A stretch of 64,000 nucleotides of DNA. It comes from Oryzomicrobium terrae (GTDB taxonomy: Bacteria > Pseudomonadota > Gammaproteobacteria > Burkholderiales > Rhodocyclaceae). A program made the position numbers and the translations under genes. This document shows, piece after piece, positions 47,490 to 55,808 of this stretch. How positions within the stretch are numbered: position 1 is the stretch's first letter; every line of letters starts with the position of its first letter. The stretch lies in assembly GCF_008274805.1 (NCBI RefSeq), contig NZ_CP022579.1:434001-498000 (forward strand), in the 5' to 3' direction. The notes under the pieces were generated by a model. The model was not told the origin of the DNA, did no database searches, and worked only from the letters and a program-made list of their open reading frames with translations.

Positions 47490-48668
47490 ATGTCCCAGGA
47501 AAAATCCCCTGATTTCGACGTGCTCATCGTCGGCGGCGGCCTGGCCGGGCTGAGCCTGGCGGTGGGGCTGCGGGACGCCCGGCTCAAGGTGGCCCTGGTC
47601 GAGGCCCAGCCGCCGCGCCGGCCCACCGAGGGCTGGGACGCCCGGATCTACGCGGTGAGCCCGGCCAACGCCCGCTTCCTGCGCCAGCTTGGCGTGTGGG
47701 ACCGGCTCGATCTCACCCGGGTGGCACCGGTGGAGCGCATGGCGGTGGCCGGCGACGCCGGCGGCCAGCTCGATTTTTCCGCTTACGAAGCCGGTGTCCC
47801 GGAGCTGGCCTGGATCGCCGAATCGTCCCTGATCGCCGACGAGCTGTGGCAGACCGCCCTGCGCCAGGCCAACCTGACCCTTTATTCTCCGGCCCGCCCC
47901 GCCGCCGTGCGCTGGAACGAGCAGGCCGCCCACCTCACCCTGGACGACGGCCGCGCCCTCTCCGCCCGCCTGCTGGTGGCCGCCGACGGCCGCGATTCCT
48001 GGCTGCGCGGCCAGGCCGGACTGCCGGCCCACACCACGCCCTACAACGAGGTCGGGGTGGTGGCCAACTTCGACATCTCCCGTCCCCACCTGGGTGTCGC
48101 CCACCAGTGGTTCCGCGACGACGGGGTGCTGGCCTACCTGCCCCTGCCCGGCGACCGCATGTCGATCGTCTGGTCCACCCCGGACGCCCACGCCAAGGAA
48201 CTGCTGGCCCTGGAGCCGGCGGCCTTCTGCGACACGGTGGCGGCTGCCGGCGGCCGGGTGCTCGGCGAGCTGTCCCTGATCACCCCGCCGGTGGGCTTCC
48301 CCCTGCGCCTGATCCGCGTGCCGCGCACCGTGGCGCCGCGCCTGGCCCTGCTCGGCGACGCCGCCCACGGCATTCACCCGCTCTCGGGCCACGGCATCAA
48401 CCTGGGCTTCCAGGACGCCCGGGCCCTAGCCGAATTGTTGTCCGGCGCCTCGCCGTGGCAGGATGTGGGCGACGAACGTTTCCTCGCCCGATACCAGCGC
48501 GCCCGCAAGGAAGAGGTGGTGATGCTGCAGACCGTCACCGACGGCCTGCGCCGCCTGTTCCGCGAACCCATGCCCCTGCTGCGGGCGGTGCGCAACGCCG
48601 GCATGTCCCTGACCAACCGGTTGGGCCCGGTCAAGAGCAGCCTGATCCGCTACGCCCTGGAAACCTGA
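47490..48668 (+). CDS. UbiH/UbiF/VisC/COQ6-family FAD-dependent hydroxylase
   Basis: A 392-residue flavoprotein monooxygenase of ubiquinone synthesis. It shows the N-terminal FAD motif VLIVGGGLAGLSLAVGL, the DG motif AADGRDSW, and the second FAD motif GDAAHGIHPLSGHGINLGFQDA. The ATG at 47490 (MSQEKSPDFD) follows a GGAAG ribosome-binding site. Which ring position it hydroxylates (C5, C6 or C1) cannot be told by eye. It is followed by dsbC 26 bases downstream. Confidence 0.9.
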   Translation: MSQEKSPDFDVLIVGGGLAGLSLAVGLRDARLKVALVEAQPPRRPTEGWDARIYAVSPANARFLRQLGVWDRLDLTRVAPVERMAVAGDAGGQLDFSAYEAGVPELAWIAESSLIADELWQTALRQANLTLYSPARPAAVRWNEQAAHLTLDDGRALSARLLVAADGRDSWLRGQAGLPAHTTPYNEVGVVANFDISRPHLGVAHQWFRDDGVLAYLPLPGDRMSIVWSTPDAHAKELLALEPAAFCDTVAAAGGRVLGELSLITPPVGFPLRLIRVPRTVAPRLALLGDAAHGIHPLSGHGINLGFQDARALAELLSGASPWQDVGDERFLARYQRARKEEVVMLQTVTDGLRRLFREPMPLLRAVRNAGMSLTNRLGPVKSSLIRYALET

Positions 48669-48694
48669 GCGCCCCTTTTCTTCTGGAGTCCCCT

Positions 48695-49438
48695 ATGACC
48701 CTGCGTTTTTCCCGCCGTCCCCTCGCCCTGCTGGCCGCCCTGGCCGTGTCCGCCGGCATCGCCGCGATCGGTAGCGCCGCCCTGGCGGCCGACGACGGCC
48801 ATGCCCGCCTCAAGGCCGACCTGGAGAGCAAGCTCAACATCAAGGTCGACAGCATCACCAAGAGTGGCTACCTGGGCCTCTACGAGGTCTACGCTGACGG
48901 CACCCTGTTCTACACCGACGAGAAGGGCAGCGCCTATGTCTTCGGCAACCTGGTGGACGCCAAGACCCGCCAGAGCGTGACCGAGGCGCGTATGGCCAAG
49001 CTCAACGCCATCAAGTTCGCCGACCTGCCGCTGGAGTCGGCGGTGAAGCAGGTCAAGGGCAACGGCAGCCGCACCCTGGTGACCTTCGAGGACCCCAACT
49101 GCGGCTACTGCAAGCGCCTGGCCAAGGACCTGCAGAAGCTCGACAACGTCACCATCTACACCTTCCTCTACCCGATCCTGTCCCAGGATTCGGTGGATAA
49201 GGCCAAGCAGATCTGGTGCTCCGCCGACAAGGCCAAGGCCTGGAACGACCTGATGGTCGACGGCCGCGCCCCCAGCGGTAAGGGCGACTGCGCCACCCCG
49301 ACGCAGAAGATCGTCGAGCTGGGCCAGAAGTACAACATCCGTGGCACGCCGACCCTGGTGTTCACCGACGGCGAGCGCATTCCCGGCGCCGTGCCCCTGG
49401 ACCGTATCGAGAAGAAGCTGGCCAGCCTGGGCAAGTAA
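48695..49438 (+). CDS. dsbC: Periplasmic thiol:disulfide isomerase DsbC
   Basis: A 247-residue protein with a signal peptide (ALLAALAVSAGIAAIGSAALA), an N-terminal dimerisation domain (about residues 33-100) and a thioredoxin fold with the CGYC active site (FEDPNCGYCKRLAKDLQ), cis-Pro in RGTPTLVF, and the second Cys pair (IWCS ... DCAT) seen in DsbC. TTCTGGAG precedes the ATG. It rearranges wrong disulfides in exported proteins. Two hairpins follow. Confidence 0.94.
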   Translation: MTLRFSRRPLALLAALAVSAGIAAIGSAALAADDGHARLKADLESKLNIKVDSITKSGYLGLYEVYADGTLFYTDEKGSAYVFGNLVDAKTRQSVTEARMAKLNAIKFADLPLESAVKQVKGNGSRTLVTFEDPNCGYCKRLAKDLQKLDNVTIYTFLYPILSQDSVDKAKQIWCSADKAKAWNDLMVDGRAPSGKGDCATPTQKIVELGQKYNIRGTPTLVFTDGERIPGAVPLDRIEKKLASLGK

Positions 49439-49465
49439 GCCGGCTGGAAACCTAAGCGGGGCGCG

Positions 49466-49492
49466 CCTCTCCGGCTGCCCCCTGCGGAGAGG
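49466..49492 (+). terminator. First hairpin after dsbC
   Basis: CCTCTCCG (49466-49473) pairs with CGGAGAGG (49485-49492). There is no T-tract; the second hairpin just downstream is the more probable terminator. Confidence 0.45.
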
Positions 49493-49516
49493 CCCGTCTG
49501 ACGTGCCTTTCGGAGG

Positions 49517-49567
49517 ACACCCCCTGGAGAACGCCATTTGGCGCGCCTTTCCAGGGGGTGTTGTTTT
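49517..49567 (+). terminator. Intrinsic terminator after dsbC
   Basis: ACACCCCCTGG (49517-49527) pairs with CCAGGGGGTGT (49551-49561) around a 23-base loop, followed by TGTTTTT. The loop contains a GCGCGCCTTTCC segment resembling the start of the preceding hairpin. Confidence 0.8.
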
Positions 49568-49618
49568 TGATGGGTAGCGTGGAGGCGGCTGACCCCGCTT
49601 GCCGCCGCCGGCGGTGCT

Positions 49619-51763
49619 TCAGCGCAGCACCGCCGAGACCTTGAACTGGCCCATCAGCCGGTTCAGCGCCTGGGCGGCGCCGCCGGTCTGTTCGGCACTA
49701 CGGTGAGCCTCCTGGATCGCCGTGCGCACCGAGTCGGCGCTCTCGGCCATGGATTCGATGCGGTTGCCGTTGGTGCGGGTGGCGGCGGCCAGTTCGTCGA
49801 TGGTGGCGAACAGGCGTTCCAGAATGTCCTGCACCTCCTTCTTGTCGCTGGCCGCGTCCATGGCCAGCTTGAGGCCTTCTTCCAGCTCGTCCATGCCCGA
49901 ATCCATGGTGCTCACCGCCTCCTCGGCCCGGTTCTGCACCGTGGCGATCATGCCGCCGATCTCCTGGGTGGATTGGGCAGTGCGGTCGGCCAGCTTGCGT
50001 ACCTCGTCGGCCACCACGGCAAAGCCCCGACCCGCCTCGCCGGCCCGGGCCGCCTCAATGGCTGCGTTGAGCGCCAACAGGTTGGTCTGGCTGGCGATGT
50101 CGTTGATCACCGTGACGATGCGGCCGATTTCCGAGGCGCTGTCCTTGAGCTGGCGGATGGTCTGGGTGGCGGCTCCCACCGAATCGCGGATCTGGCCGCT
50201 ACGCGCCTCCACCCGCTGGAATTGCTCGCGGGCCTCGGCGGTGGCCTGGTGCACCGCCTCGCGCATGGTTTCGACCTCGGCGCTGGCGGCGTCCAGCTCC
50301 TCGGCCTGCAGGCGCACGCTGGCCAGGGTGTCCACCAGGGTCTCGTGGAGCTGTCCCGAGGCGCTCATGGTCTTGCGGCTGGTGCCCTGCAGGGCCGCGT
50401 TGGCGCGGCCGATCTCCTGGTTGGTGGCGATCACCCGGCCGATCAACTGCTCCAGGTTGTCGATCAGGCTGTTGATCCACTGGGCGATCACCGTCGCCTC
50501 GTCGCCCCGGCCCTCCGGGCGGGGCAGGCGCTCCGCCAGGTTGCCGCCCCCCTCGGCGATGGTGCGCAGCACCCGGCTGGTGTCGCGCAGCCGGTGCGAC
50601 AGTGCGGCCGCCCCCAGGTGCTTGAAGAGGAAGGCACCACCCAGCACCAGGGCTAGTTGGCCGAGCGCCACGGCGGCAAAGGGCAGGTCGGTGAGGCCGT
50701 GGATGGCGGCGCCGGCGCCCCACACCCCCAGGGTCATGGCCAGGTACAGGCGCGATAGCTGGTAGCCCAGGCTGCGGTAGCGGTACACCTCTTCCAGGTC
50801 GGCCTCGCACATCATCCCCCAGGTGTCCGGGGAGCCGGGCATGGTGAACGTGACCCCCTTGCCGATTACCGGGATGTGCCGGTAGTCCGAATAGCCCGGG
50901 TAGGTGACGAACAGGTTCTGTCCCTGGCGGATGGTCTCCCGCACCCCGGGGTGGAGCTGGCCGGTGGCCGGGTCGTTGAAGATCACTTCGAATTCGGTGT
51001 GCTCGCGGATCTGCACCGTGCCGAAGTCGGTGCGCACCCCCTGCTTGAGGTTGTCGCCCAGGGAGAAGGTGCTGTCCTCGAAGCGCGAGCGGGACAGGGC
51101 GGTGCCCGGCTTGATCGTTGGATCGAAGCGGGACTGGACCATGAACAGGTAGTTGTCCCCGGACTCGTGGAAGATGTGCCCGGCCTCGCGCTGGATCAGG
51201 TCGCCCACCACGTCGTTGGGCACCCGGGCCAGCAGGGCGGCCTTGCCCCCGGCCACCGCCAGGGGGCGGTAGAACATCAGGGTCACGCCGTCGTGAAAGG
51301 CCGAGGTGGACGGCCCCAAGGCGCGGGTTACCGGATCCACGTAAGGGCCGTGCAGGAAGCGGCCGGCCAGTCCCGCCGCCACCGCCTTGGGGGGCAGGTC
51401 CCGGGCGCCGACACGCTCGGCGCGGGTCGAGGTCAGCACCGTGCCGTCGGCGCCGATCACGGCGATCTCGCTGGCGTCGCGTAGCAGCTTCTGCTGGTCG
51501 GCGAGCAGGCTGGCCGGTACGCCGGGGAATGCCTGTTCGACCTCCCGGGACAGGGCGTCGAGCTGGTCCCAGACCTGTTCCGCCCAGGATTGCAGGATGC
51601 GCATCCGGGTTGCGGCGAAGCCCTCGAAGGCCTGCTCCAGCACCGGGTAGCGGTCCCGGTTGACCCGGGTCGCCCAGCCCATGGCCAGTTTGCCGGTCTT
51701 GCCCAGCCAGGGCAGCCAACCTCGCTCGCTGGCGGAAAGTTGCATTGCGTCGCTTTTCAGCAT
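49619..51763 (-). CDS. Methyl-accepting chemotaxis protein
   Basis: A 714-residue chemoreceptor. The N-terminal ~340 residues hold a PDC/Cache-like sensory module ([35 protein letters not shown]) without any membrane segment before it. A hydrophobic hairpin near residues 345-390 follows, then a HAMP-like linker and a long helical MCP domain with the conserved signalling tip [19 protein letters not shown]. With only the internal hairpin, the sensor would be cytoplasmic. AGAGGA lies 4 bases before the ATG at 51763. It is transcribed divergently from an amino-acid binding protein gene; a strong sigma-54 promoter and NtrC-type sites lie upstream. The ligand is unknown. Confidence 0.9.
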   Translation of the reverse strand: MLKSDAMQLSASERGWLPWLGKTGKLAMGWATRVNRDRYPVLEQAFEGFAATRMRILQSWAEQVWDQLDALSREVEQAFPGVPASLLADQQKLLRDASEIAVIGADGTVLTSTRAERVGARDLPPKAVAAGLAGRFLHGPYVDPVTRALGPSTSAFHDGVTLMFYRPLAVAGGKAALLARVPNDVVGDLIQREAGHIFHESGDNYLFMVQSRFDPTIKPGTALSRSRFEDSTFSLGDNLKQGVRTDFGTVQIREHTEFEVIFNDPATGQLHPGVRETIRQGQNLFVTYPGYSDYRHIPVIGKGVTFTMPGSPDTWGMMCEADLEEVYRYRSLGYQLSRLYLAMTLGVWGAGAAIHGLTDLPFAAVALGQLALVLGGAFLFKHLGAAALSHRLRDTSRVLRTIAEGGGNLAERLPRPEGRGDEATVIAQWINSLIDNLEQLIGRVIATNQEIGRANAALQGTSRKTMSASGQLHETLVDTLASVRLQAEELDAASAEVETMREAVHQATAEAREQFQRVEARSGQIRDSVGAATQTIRQLKDSASEIGRIVTVINDIASQTNLLALNAAIEAARAGEAGRGFAVVADEVRKLADRTAQSTQEIGGMIATVQNRAEEAVSTMDSGMDELEEGLKLAMDAASDKKEVQDILERLFATIDELAAATRTNGNRIESMAESADSVRTAIQEAHRSAEQTGGAAQALNRLMGQFKVSAVLR

Positions 51764-51807
51764 GTTGTCCTCTATTGGAAAGTGTTTATTTTTCTAGTCG
51801 GACGATG

Positions 51808-51823
51808 AGCAAGTGCCGTTCCA
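51808..51823 (-). promoter_or_regulatory. Sigma-54 promoter for the chemoreceptor gene
   Basis: Read on the minus strand, TGGAACGGCACTTGCT matches the -24/-12 consensus TGGCACG-N4-TTGCW at all but one position and has the exact GG-N10-GC spacing. The predicted transcription start is near 51797, about 34 bases before the ATG. This is the clearest sigma-54 element in the window. Confidence 0.8.
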
Positions 51824-51899
51824 TCTTTGGGCGTTCTGCCTAACGCATTGATCCAGGAAGGAAATTAACAACATGGAGGGATGCTTCCGTATGCGCTGG

Positions 51900-51914
51900 G
51901 CACTGTTGTGGTGC
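51900..51914. promoter_or_regulatory. NtrC-type enhancer site 1
   Basis: GCACTGTTGTGGTGC has the dyad GCAC-N7-GTGC of NtrC binding sites. It is 100-120 bases from the predicted start sites of both divergent genes, the usual range for sigma-54 enhancers. Confidence 0.65.
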
Positions 51915-51952
51915 CAAAGCCAAACGCACGGTCGAACGTCTTTACAGATATG

Positions 51953-51967
51953 GCACGGTTTTGGTGC
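51953..51967. promoter_or_regulatory. NtrC-type enhancer site 2
   Basis: GCACGGTTTTGGTGC repeats site 1 with only two differences, in the same orientation and 53 bases (about five helical turns) away. Paired NtrC sites allow cooperative oligomer formation. Confidence 0.65.
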
Positions 51968-51993
51968 ATTGGCCGTTCATTGCTGGAGATGAG

Positions 51994-52009
51994 TGGCAAG
52001 TTAAAAGCG
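51994..52009 (+). promoter_or_regulatory. Possible sigma-54 promoter for the binding-protein gene
   Basis: TGGCAAGTTAAAAGCG has GG-N10-GC spacing but AAGC instead of TTGC at -12, so it is a weaker match. A predicted start near 52020 would give a 94-base leader. A sigma-70-like TTGACT box downstream (near 52057) has only a poor -10 partner. Confidence 0.45.
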
Positions 52010-52113
52010 ATTTTTATTTTGTTTTTTTAAGCCCCGCAAGGTTTTTGACTTTGTTCGCCCCGCACCTAGACTTTCAGTGCGCTGTGAATTTTCCAAGAAC
52101 AACGGGGGATGCC

Positions 52114-53007
52114 ATGAAAACCATTTCGTTTGCTGCCAGTGCCTTGGTAATTGGCGGCATGATTGCCTTTCCGACTTGTGTCGTGGCGCAGACGCTACAT
52201 AAAGTCGCGGCGGAAAATAAAATAACCGTGGGTTACCGGGAAGCTGCGGTTCCTTTCAGTTACCTGCTGGGACCACGCAAGGCCGTGGGCTTTTCCGTGG
52301 AGTTGACCGAGGCCATTCTCGATGACGTGCGTGCTTGGCTGAAGCGGCCGTACCTGGAGGTGGCCTACATTCCCGTCACGGGTCAGAACCGTATTCCGCT
52401 CTTGGTCAATGGCACCTACGATCTGGAGTGCGGGTCGACGACCAATACCTCTGCCCGGGGTAAGGAGGTTGCGTTTTCGGTAAGTTATTTTTATGCCGGC
52501 ACCCGGCTTTTGACGAAAAATGATTCGGGTGTAAAGGATTATTCCGATCTGACCAACAAAACGGTGGCGACTGCAGCCGGAAGCACCAATGAAAAAGTGA
52601 TTCGCGCCTATGGCGATTCCCATAATCTCAATCTGAAAATCACCACCGGAAAAGATTATGCCGAGGCGTTTCAATTGCTGGAAAACGGAAGCGCGGCCGC
52701 CCTGGCCCTGGATGACATCCTGCTCTTCGGCTTGCGGGCCAATGCCCACAATCCGGGCGAGTTCGCCGTAGTGGGCGATGGGCTGCAGATCGAACCTTAC
52801 GGCTGCATGGTGCGCAAGGACGACCCCCAGTTCAAGGCGCTGGTGGACGACGCCCTGAAGCGTCTGATGCGTTCCGGCGAGTTCGCCCGGCTCTACACGA
52901 AATGGTTCGAACGACCGATTCCGCCCAAGGGCGTCAATCTGGCCATGCCGATGAGTCCCGCCTTGAAAGCCAACCTAAAGGCATTCAGCGACAAGCCGGC
53001 CTACTGA
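52114..53007 (+). CDS. Periplasmic amino-acid (Glu/Asp-type) substrate-binding protein
   Basis: A 297-residue SBP_bac_3 protein with a signal peptide (MKTISFAASALVIGGMIAFP, cleavage near VVAQ). Segments ITVGYREAAVPFSYL and LECGSTTNTSARGKEVAFS resemble the glutamate/aspartate-binding GltI family. No permease or ATPase gene is next to it, so it either serves a transporter encoded elsewhere or presents ligand to a receptor. GGGGAT lies upstream of the ATG at 52114. Codon use is slightly less GC-rich than its neighbours. It is controlled, by position, by the sigma-54/NtrC region shared with the chemoreceptor. Confidence 0.9.
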   Translation: MKTISFAASALVIGGMIAFPTCVVAQTLHKVAAENKITVGYREAAVPFSYLLGPRKAVGFSVELTEAILDDVRAWLKRPYLEVAYIPVTGQNRIPLLVNGTYDLECGSTTNTSARGKEVAFSVSYFYAGTRLLTKNDSGVKDYSDLTNKTVATAAGSTNEKVIRAYGDSHNLNLKITTGKDYAEAFQLLENGSAAALALDDILLFGLRANAHNPGEFAVVGDGLQIEPYGCMVRKDDPQFKALVDDALKRLMRSGEFARLYTKWFERPIPPKGVNLAMPMSPALKANLKAFSDKPAY

Positions 53008-53046
53008 GTTCGAAGTTGCCCGCCCCGACCGGAGGCTCGTCCACAA

Positions 53047-53080
53047 AAGGCCTGATTCCTGGATTGGGCCTTCTTCTTTT
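53047..53080 (+). terminator. Weak terminator after binding-protein gene
   Basis: AAGGCC (53047-53052) and GGCCTT (53067-53072) bracket a 14-base loop and are followed by CTTCTTTT. The stem is short. Confidence 0.5.
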
Positions 53081-53384
53081 GAATGGCTCCCGCTCGATGC
53101 CGGTATGGGCTGCCCTTGAAATTGGATGTGGGCAGCGTGCTCATGACCAACGTGCGCCAAATCCAGTTGTATGCGGATGCGTCACTGTGCCGACCGCTAT
53201 GAGTGAACGCCCCTCTCATTAAAATCATCCAGGCTGTCTTCCACCCGCGGCCCGCAGTGACCTTGCACTGAGCTGGCGGGCGCCCCGCCTTCGCCTGAGG
53301 AGCGGCGTGGGCCACACTTTTGCTAAGCTAGCGGCCTTTTCCGGCTGACCTTTTCAGCCTAACCCACGTCAGGAAGCGGCACCT
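53081..53384. other. Non-coding region before the DUF2058 gene
   Basis: About 300 bases without a supportable gene. Several short inverted repeats in GC-rich sequence (53270-53300) are seen. The DUF2058 promoter should be here; a TTTTGCTAAGCT stretch near 53320 is a possible -10 area, without a clear -35. Confidence 0.35.
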
Positions 53385-53921
53385 ATGGCCTCTTTGCAAG
53401 ATCAGTTTTTGAAAGCCGGCCTCGTTAGCCAAAAGAAGGTCAAACAGGCCAACCACGAAAAGAGCAAGCAGAAGAAGGACGAGCGCCGCACCGGCGTGCA
53501 GGCGGTTGATGACGTGCGCCTGGCGGCCCAGGAAGCCCAGCGCAAGAATGCCGAGCGCGCCCGCGAGCTCAATGCCCAGCGCGCGGCCGCCGCCGCCCAG
53601 AATGCCGTTGCGGCGCAGATTGCCCAGATGGTGCAGCAGAGCCGGCAGAGCAAGGGCGGCGGTGACATCGCCTATAACTTCACCTACGGCAACAAGATCG
53701 AACGGCTGTACGTGTCGGCCGCGGTTCAGGCCCATCTGACCGCCGGGCGCCTGGTGATCGTCCGCCAGGGAGCATCCTTCGAACTGGTACCCAAGGTGGT
53801 CGCCGACAAGATTGCCGAGCGGGACGCCTCCATCGTCGTGCGGGTTAACAAGCCCAGTACCGAGGTGGAGGGAGACGACCCCTACGCCGACTACAAGATC
53901 CCGGACGATTTCTCGTGGTAA
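53385..53921 (+). CDS. DUF2058 (YaiL-like) protein
   Basis: A 178-residue protein of the YaiL/DUF2058 family, annotated in places as a nucleoprotein or polynucleotide-associated protein. It begins ASLQDQFLKAGLVSQKKVKQ, is highly charged and coiled-coil-like from residues 15 to 95 (Lys/Glu/Ala rich), and has a C-terminal globular part (NFTYGNKIERLYVSAAVQ ... DPYADYKIPDDFSW). It is soluble, with no catalytic motif. AGGAAG precedes the ATG. It is the last host-type gene before the mobile region. Confidence 0.9.
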   Translation: MASLQDQFLKAGLVSQKKVKQANHEKSKQKKDERRTGVQAVDDVRLAAQEAQRKNAERARELNAQRAAAAAQNAVAAQIAQMVQQSRQSKGGGDIAYNFTYGNKIERLYVSAAVQAHLTAGRLVIVRQGASFELVPKVVADKIAERDASIVVRVNKPSTEVEGDDPYADYKIPDDFSW

Positions 53922-54039
53922 AGCAGGCGCTTGCCCCCCGTGAGAAAGAAGGCGATAGCCCGTCAGTGCCCTTGAAGGGTCGCTAGGATTTCGGTTGCGC
54001 AATGGCTGCTAGGGTTGAACACCACTGCGCCAGAAACAC

Positions 54040-54063
54040 AAAGCCCGGCATTCGCCGGGCTTT
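54040..54063 (+). terminator. Intrinsic terminator after DUF2058 gene
   Basis: AAAGCCCGGC (54040-54049) pairs perfectly with GCCGGGCTTT (54054-54063) over a 4-base loop. Composition drops sharply to its right, so it marks the edge of host-type DNA. Confidence 0.85.
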
Positions 54064-54074
54064 GATCATTTACG

Positions 54075-54112
54075 GTCTGACAGACTTTATTCTTAGCCGA
54101 CAGACTCTATTG
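54075..54112. repeat. Tandem 20-bp-spaced repeats, candidate TnsB-binding end sites
   Basis: GACAGACTTTATT (starting 54079) and GACAGACTCTATT (starting 54099) differ at one base and are spaced exactly 20 bases apart. The first is inside a small palindrome, GTCTGACAGAC (54075-54085). Tandem sites of about 20-22 bases containing GACA are the hallmark of Tn7-like ends. No terminal TGT is evident, and no inverted copy was found to the right. Confidence 0.5.
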
Positions 54113-54311
54113 CTTCCTTGTTACCGCACAATACATTATTGAAAGCATGGAAGATCATACACTTGTAGTCGTGGTTTCAGACTATCGGTTCAATTGGTTA
54201 AATTTCTCAATGCGGCGTAGAAATGTAACTAACTAATTTTGCTAGCGTTCAAGAAACTATTGGTTAGTAGACGGCTGAGGGAGCTCGTGTAGAGGTCGGA
54301 TTTCAAGATAC

Positions 54312-55784
54312 TCAAAGGGTGGGAGTGACCTTCGCTAGCCATTCTCGATCATGGCGTTCCAACCACGCCAATCCATTCCCCTCTACTGACTTCAATGTCT
54401 TGATTGACGCCCCTTGCATGGTATTGAACAACTCCAGGGCATGAGCTCTATGGTGATCACGAAGCCGTTCAAATCGCCTCACCCTCCAGGCATCCCGCAA
54501 GAGCTGATTTGAGGCTGCGAATGCTCGGACAAGGCTCTTCTTCAAACCCGTTTTCTCAGCGATCTGCCCGTAATCGTCGCCGGCAATCAGCATGCTACTG
54601 AGCAGCGCTTTGGCTTGGTCGGTCAGAATTCGAGGCCGATGGCCATATGGCACGCCGACCGAATCCAGCCACCTGCATGCTTGGCACAGCGGTATCCCCG
54701 TTGCTTTGGCCGCACGAGACACTGACCATTTCTCGAACTCCACGAGCCGTCGCAAAGCCTTGCGGAAGTTTCCAGCCACGGCGTCGGCCTCGTTGGAAAT
54801 GTCTGTCACCGTAGCAGCTCGATACGCGTCGATGAAATGTGCCACCGAGTCAAACAGGAACGCGATCAGCACAGCATGCTTTACTGGGTGGTGCAGCCCA
54901 GGAAAGCGTCGTGTCAACAAACCAATGACACCTGCACCATTGGGGTCCGCATCGGCCAGAAAACTGAACGCTGGCAGGGCCACGAGTTCACCGTAATCGG
55001 CTGTAAGGTGTCGCGTCATCGTCAACGTGCGGAGTGACCCGTCAAACGCGGCACATCCCCGATCTCGTGCACCCAGTCGATATGCAATCCTCAGTCGGTC
55101 GTCATCAAAAATTGCTGAGATCTGCGCAATGCTCGCGCTTATCGAAGCAATGTGTGCCAGCTTTTCGATTGAAGTTGCTCTGAGTTCCGGCAGACGTTCC
55201 CATTCGCCATCGGAATGGTCCTCCGGCATCGTCCAAGCCCGAAGTTCGCGTGGCTGCAAGTGACCTGCCAGGCGCTGGAGCGGGGTGCCGTGGCGCCGGC
55301 AAATCCAAACAGAGGGCCACTGATGCTCCAGAATCCATCGAGAAAACCCCAATTCATCCAAGTCGTGTTGTATGCACTCGGGACATGCCTTTAGGGGATG
55401 TGACGCACCGACTCGACTGGCCATCAACCCGAGCAGGTGCTTGGGCTCCGCCATTCGCTGACCACAAAGAGCCTCCAACGCCCGCTGGTAACGTGGTGGG
55501 GGAATGAATGGCGCATAGTATCCCAGCAGCGTTCGTTCCAATGCCAACGTTTCTGGGGCACCTAAACAGTTACGAGTTCTGTTGCAAAGCTCCGACAGAT
55601 TCCTTGGGAAATCATGCTTTAGCGCAGGACGATGGGCTCCAAATAATTGGGCACAAGAATGTCCTGCAATCGCATTCCCACTTAGCCGGTGATACCTCGC
55701 GCACCAAGAGTACAAGGACTCCCCTTCAACCAACGACGGCAGGTTGATTGGGTGATTGTCGAAGAGGCCGAGGCCGGCTCCCAT
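54312..55784 (-). CDS. tniQ: TniQ-family transposition targeting protein (second copy)
   Basis: A 490-residue TniQ-domain protein. The N-terminal signature is seen in LPSLVEGESLYSWCARYHRLSG, and a Cys/His zinc motif (KACPECIQHDLDE ... WICRRHGTPL) near residues 135-170 is typical of TniQ/TnsD. The C-terminal half has helix-turn-helix-like parts (VSRAAKATGIPLCQACRWLD) that could bind DNA. It lies 24 bases after the first tniQ gene and ends close to the left edge of the element. By analogy it recognises a target or a recruiting complex; the target is unknown. Confidence 0.85.
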   Translation of the reverse strand: MGAGLGLFDNHPINLPSLVEGESLYSWCARYHRLSGNAIAGHSCAQLFGAHRPALKHDFPRNLSELCNRTRNCLGAPETLALERTLLGYYAPFIPPPRYQRALEALCGQRMAEPKHLLGLMASRVGASHPLKACPECIQHDLDELGFSRWILEHQWPSVWICRRHGTPLQRLAGHLQPRELRAWTMPEDHSDGEWERLPELRATSIEKLAHIASISASIAQISAIFDDDRLRIAYRLGARDRGCAAFDGSLRTLTMTRHLTADYGELVALPAFSFLADADPNGAGVIGLLTRRFPGLHHPVKHAVLIAFLFDSVAHFIDAYRAATVTDISNEADAVAGNFRKALRRLVEFEKWSVSRAAKATGIPLCQACRWLDSVGVPYGHRPRILTDQAKALLSSMLIAGDDYGQIAEKTGLKKSLVRAFAASNQLLRDAWRVRRFERLRDHHRAHALELFNTMQGASIKTLKSVEGNGLAWLERHDREWLAKVTPTL

Positions 55785-55808
55785 GAACTTCGCAACCGTA
55801 GCTTCCGC

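Noticed and set aside
51951-51966. TGGCACGGTTTTGGT as a sigma-54 promoter facing the binding-protein gene
   Set aside because: The -24 half is perfect but the -12 GC is absent (GT instead). The sequence is better explained as half of an NtrC-type dyad, GCAC-N7-GTGC.
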